This document shows positions 63,949 through 64,000 of a stretch of 64,000 nt of DNA, piece by piece (the stretch's first letter is position 1; the number at the start of each line of letters is the position of its first letter). This stretch comes from an uncultured Clostridia bacterium (GTDB taxonomy: Bacteria > Bacillota > Clostridia > Christensenellales > Borkfalkiaceae). The DNA is taken from assembly GCA_944330115.1 (NCBI GenBank), contig CALVIN010000002.1:1-64000 (forward strand), in the 5' to 3' direction. Position numbers and translations under genes: made by a program. The notes below the pieces were generated by a model, which saw only the letters and a list, made by a program, of their open reading frames with translations, was not told the origin of the DNA and ran no database searches.

Positions 63949-64000
63949 ATGAAACTTATCCTGCGCTTTTTAAAGCCGCACCGCGGGCTGTGCGCGTTTA
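63949..64000 (+). CDS. Start of a probable ABC exporter (partial, cut by window end)
   Basis: Only 17 codons are visible: MKLILRFLKPHRGLCAF. This is typical of the start of ABC multidrug-type exporters with fused membrane and ATPase domains (a short amphipathic helix, then KPH before the first membrane helix). AAAAGGGAGAATGT precedes the ATG. Regulation by the leader is likely. The function call is weak because no domain is visible. Confidence 0.45.
   Translation, partial: MKLILRFLKPHRGLCAF

Overview
The window looks like a chromosomal segment of an uncultivated, endospore-forming, anaerobic member of the Clostridia (Bacillota). Evidence for spores is spoIIID, a spoVAC-spoVAD-spoVAE operon and a DUF1540 protein. 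Evidence for anaerobic, low-redox life is a reverse rubrerythrin, formate-tetrahydrofolate ligase, a 2-hydroxyacyl-CoA-dehydratase-type ATPase/reductase pair and a CoA-disulfide reductase. Most genes are GC-rich with G/C-ending codons, while promoters and gene ends are AT-rich. A Christensenellales-like lineage is my guess from style only.

Layout. 1-5.6 kb: rpsU, a hypothetical gene, pcrA/uvrD and ligA on +. 5.7-8.2 kb: metK with an S-box (SAM-I) riboswitch, then comF, on -. 8.3-12.3 kb: a PflX-type radical SAM protein, an ABC-F ATPase and a membrane protein on +. 12.3-15.7 kb: an AT-rich island with a secreted cysteine-peptidase-like protein and a lipoprotein (-), then a ribbon-helix-helix protein and a phage-tail-like fragment (+). 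15.8-22.8 kb: glyS (-), fhs, glnS (+), DUF1540 (-), rplI and spoIIID (+). 23-27.4 kb: a large BadF/HgdC-type ATPase and its dehydratase-like partner. 27.5-31.6 kb: accessory zone with a DUF3791/DUF3990 toxin-antitoxin-like operon, an AraC regulator, a truncated GH3 glucosidase, and tRNA-Thr with a duplicated 3' end.

31.7-45.9 kb: SPOR-like and DUF6273 proteins, an esterase, murG, PAP2, a lipoprotein, fba, an M29 aminopeptidase, gap, ychF, argS and a HAD phosphatase. 45.9-54.9 kb: rubrerythrin, a Cys-rich protein, a Nudix-SDR fusion, thyA-folA, a ZIP transporter, an SDR, spoVACDE and a Pr6Pr membrane protein. 55.4-64 kb: CoA-disulfide reductase, YihY, DegV, ilvA-ridA, DUF1349, an M32 carboxypeptidase and the start of an ABC exporter behind an attenuator-like leader.

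The most unusual features are not classical genes. (i) Several genes start 5-7 nt after a good -10 box with no Shine-Dalgarno, so they probably give leaderless mRNAs. (ii) A short palindromic element (core CATAGTACTATG) recurs at gene ends. (iii) A modular intergenic repeat family keeps its loop and flanks while its hairpin stems change with compensation, including an inverted pair near 38 kb. (iv) Candidate protein-level novelties are the Nudix-SDR fusion, a SpoIIID with a Cys-rich tail, a YGK-rich helicase linker and the DUF3791/DUF3990 operon.
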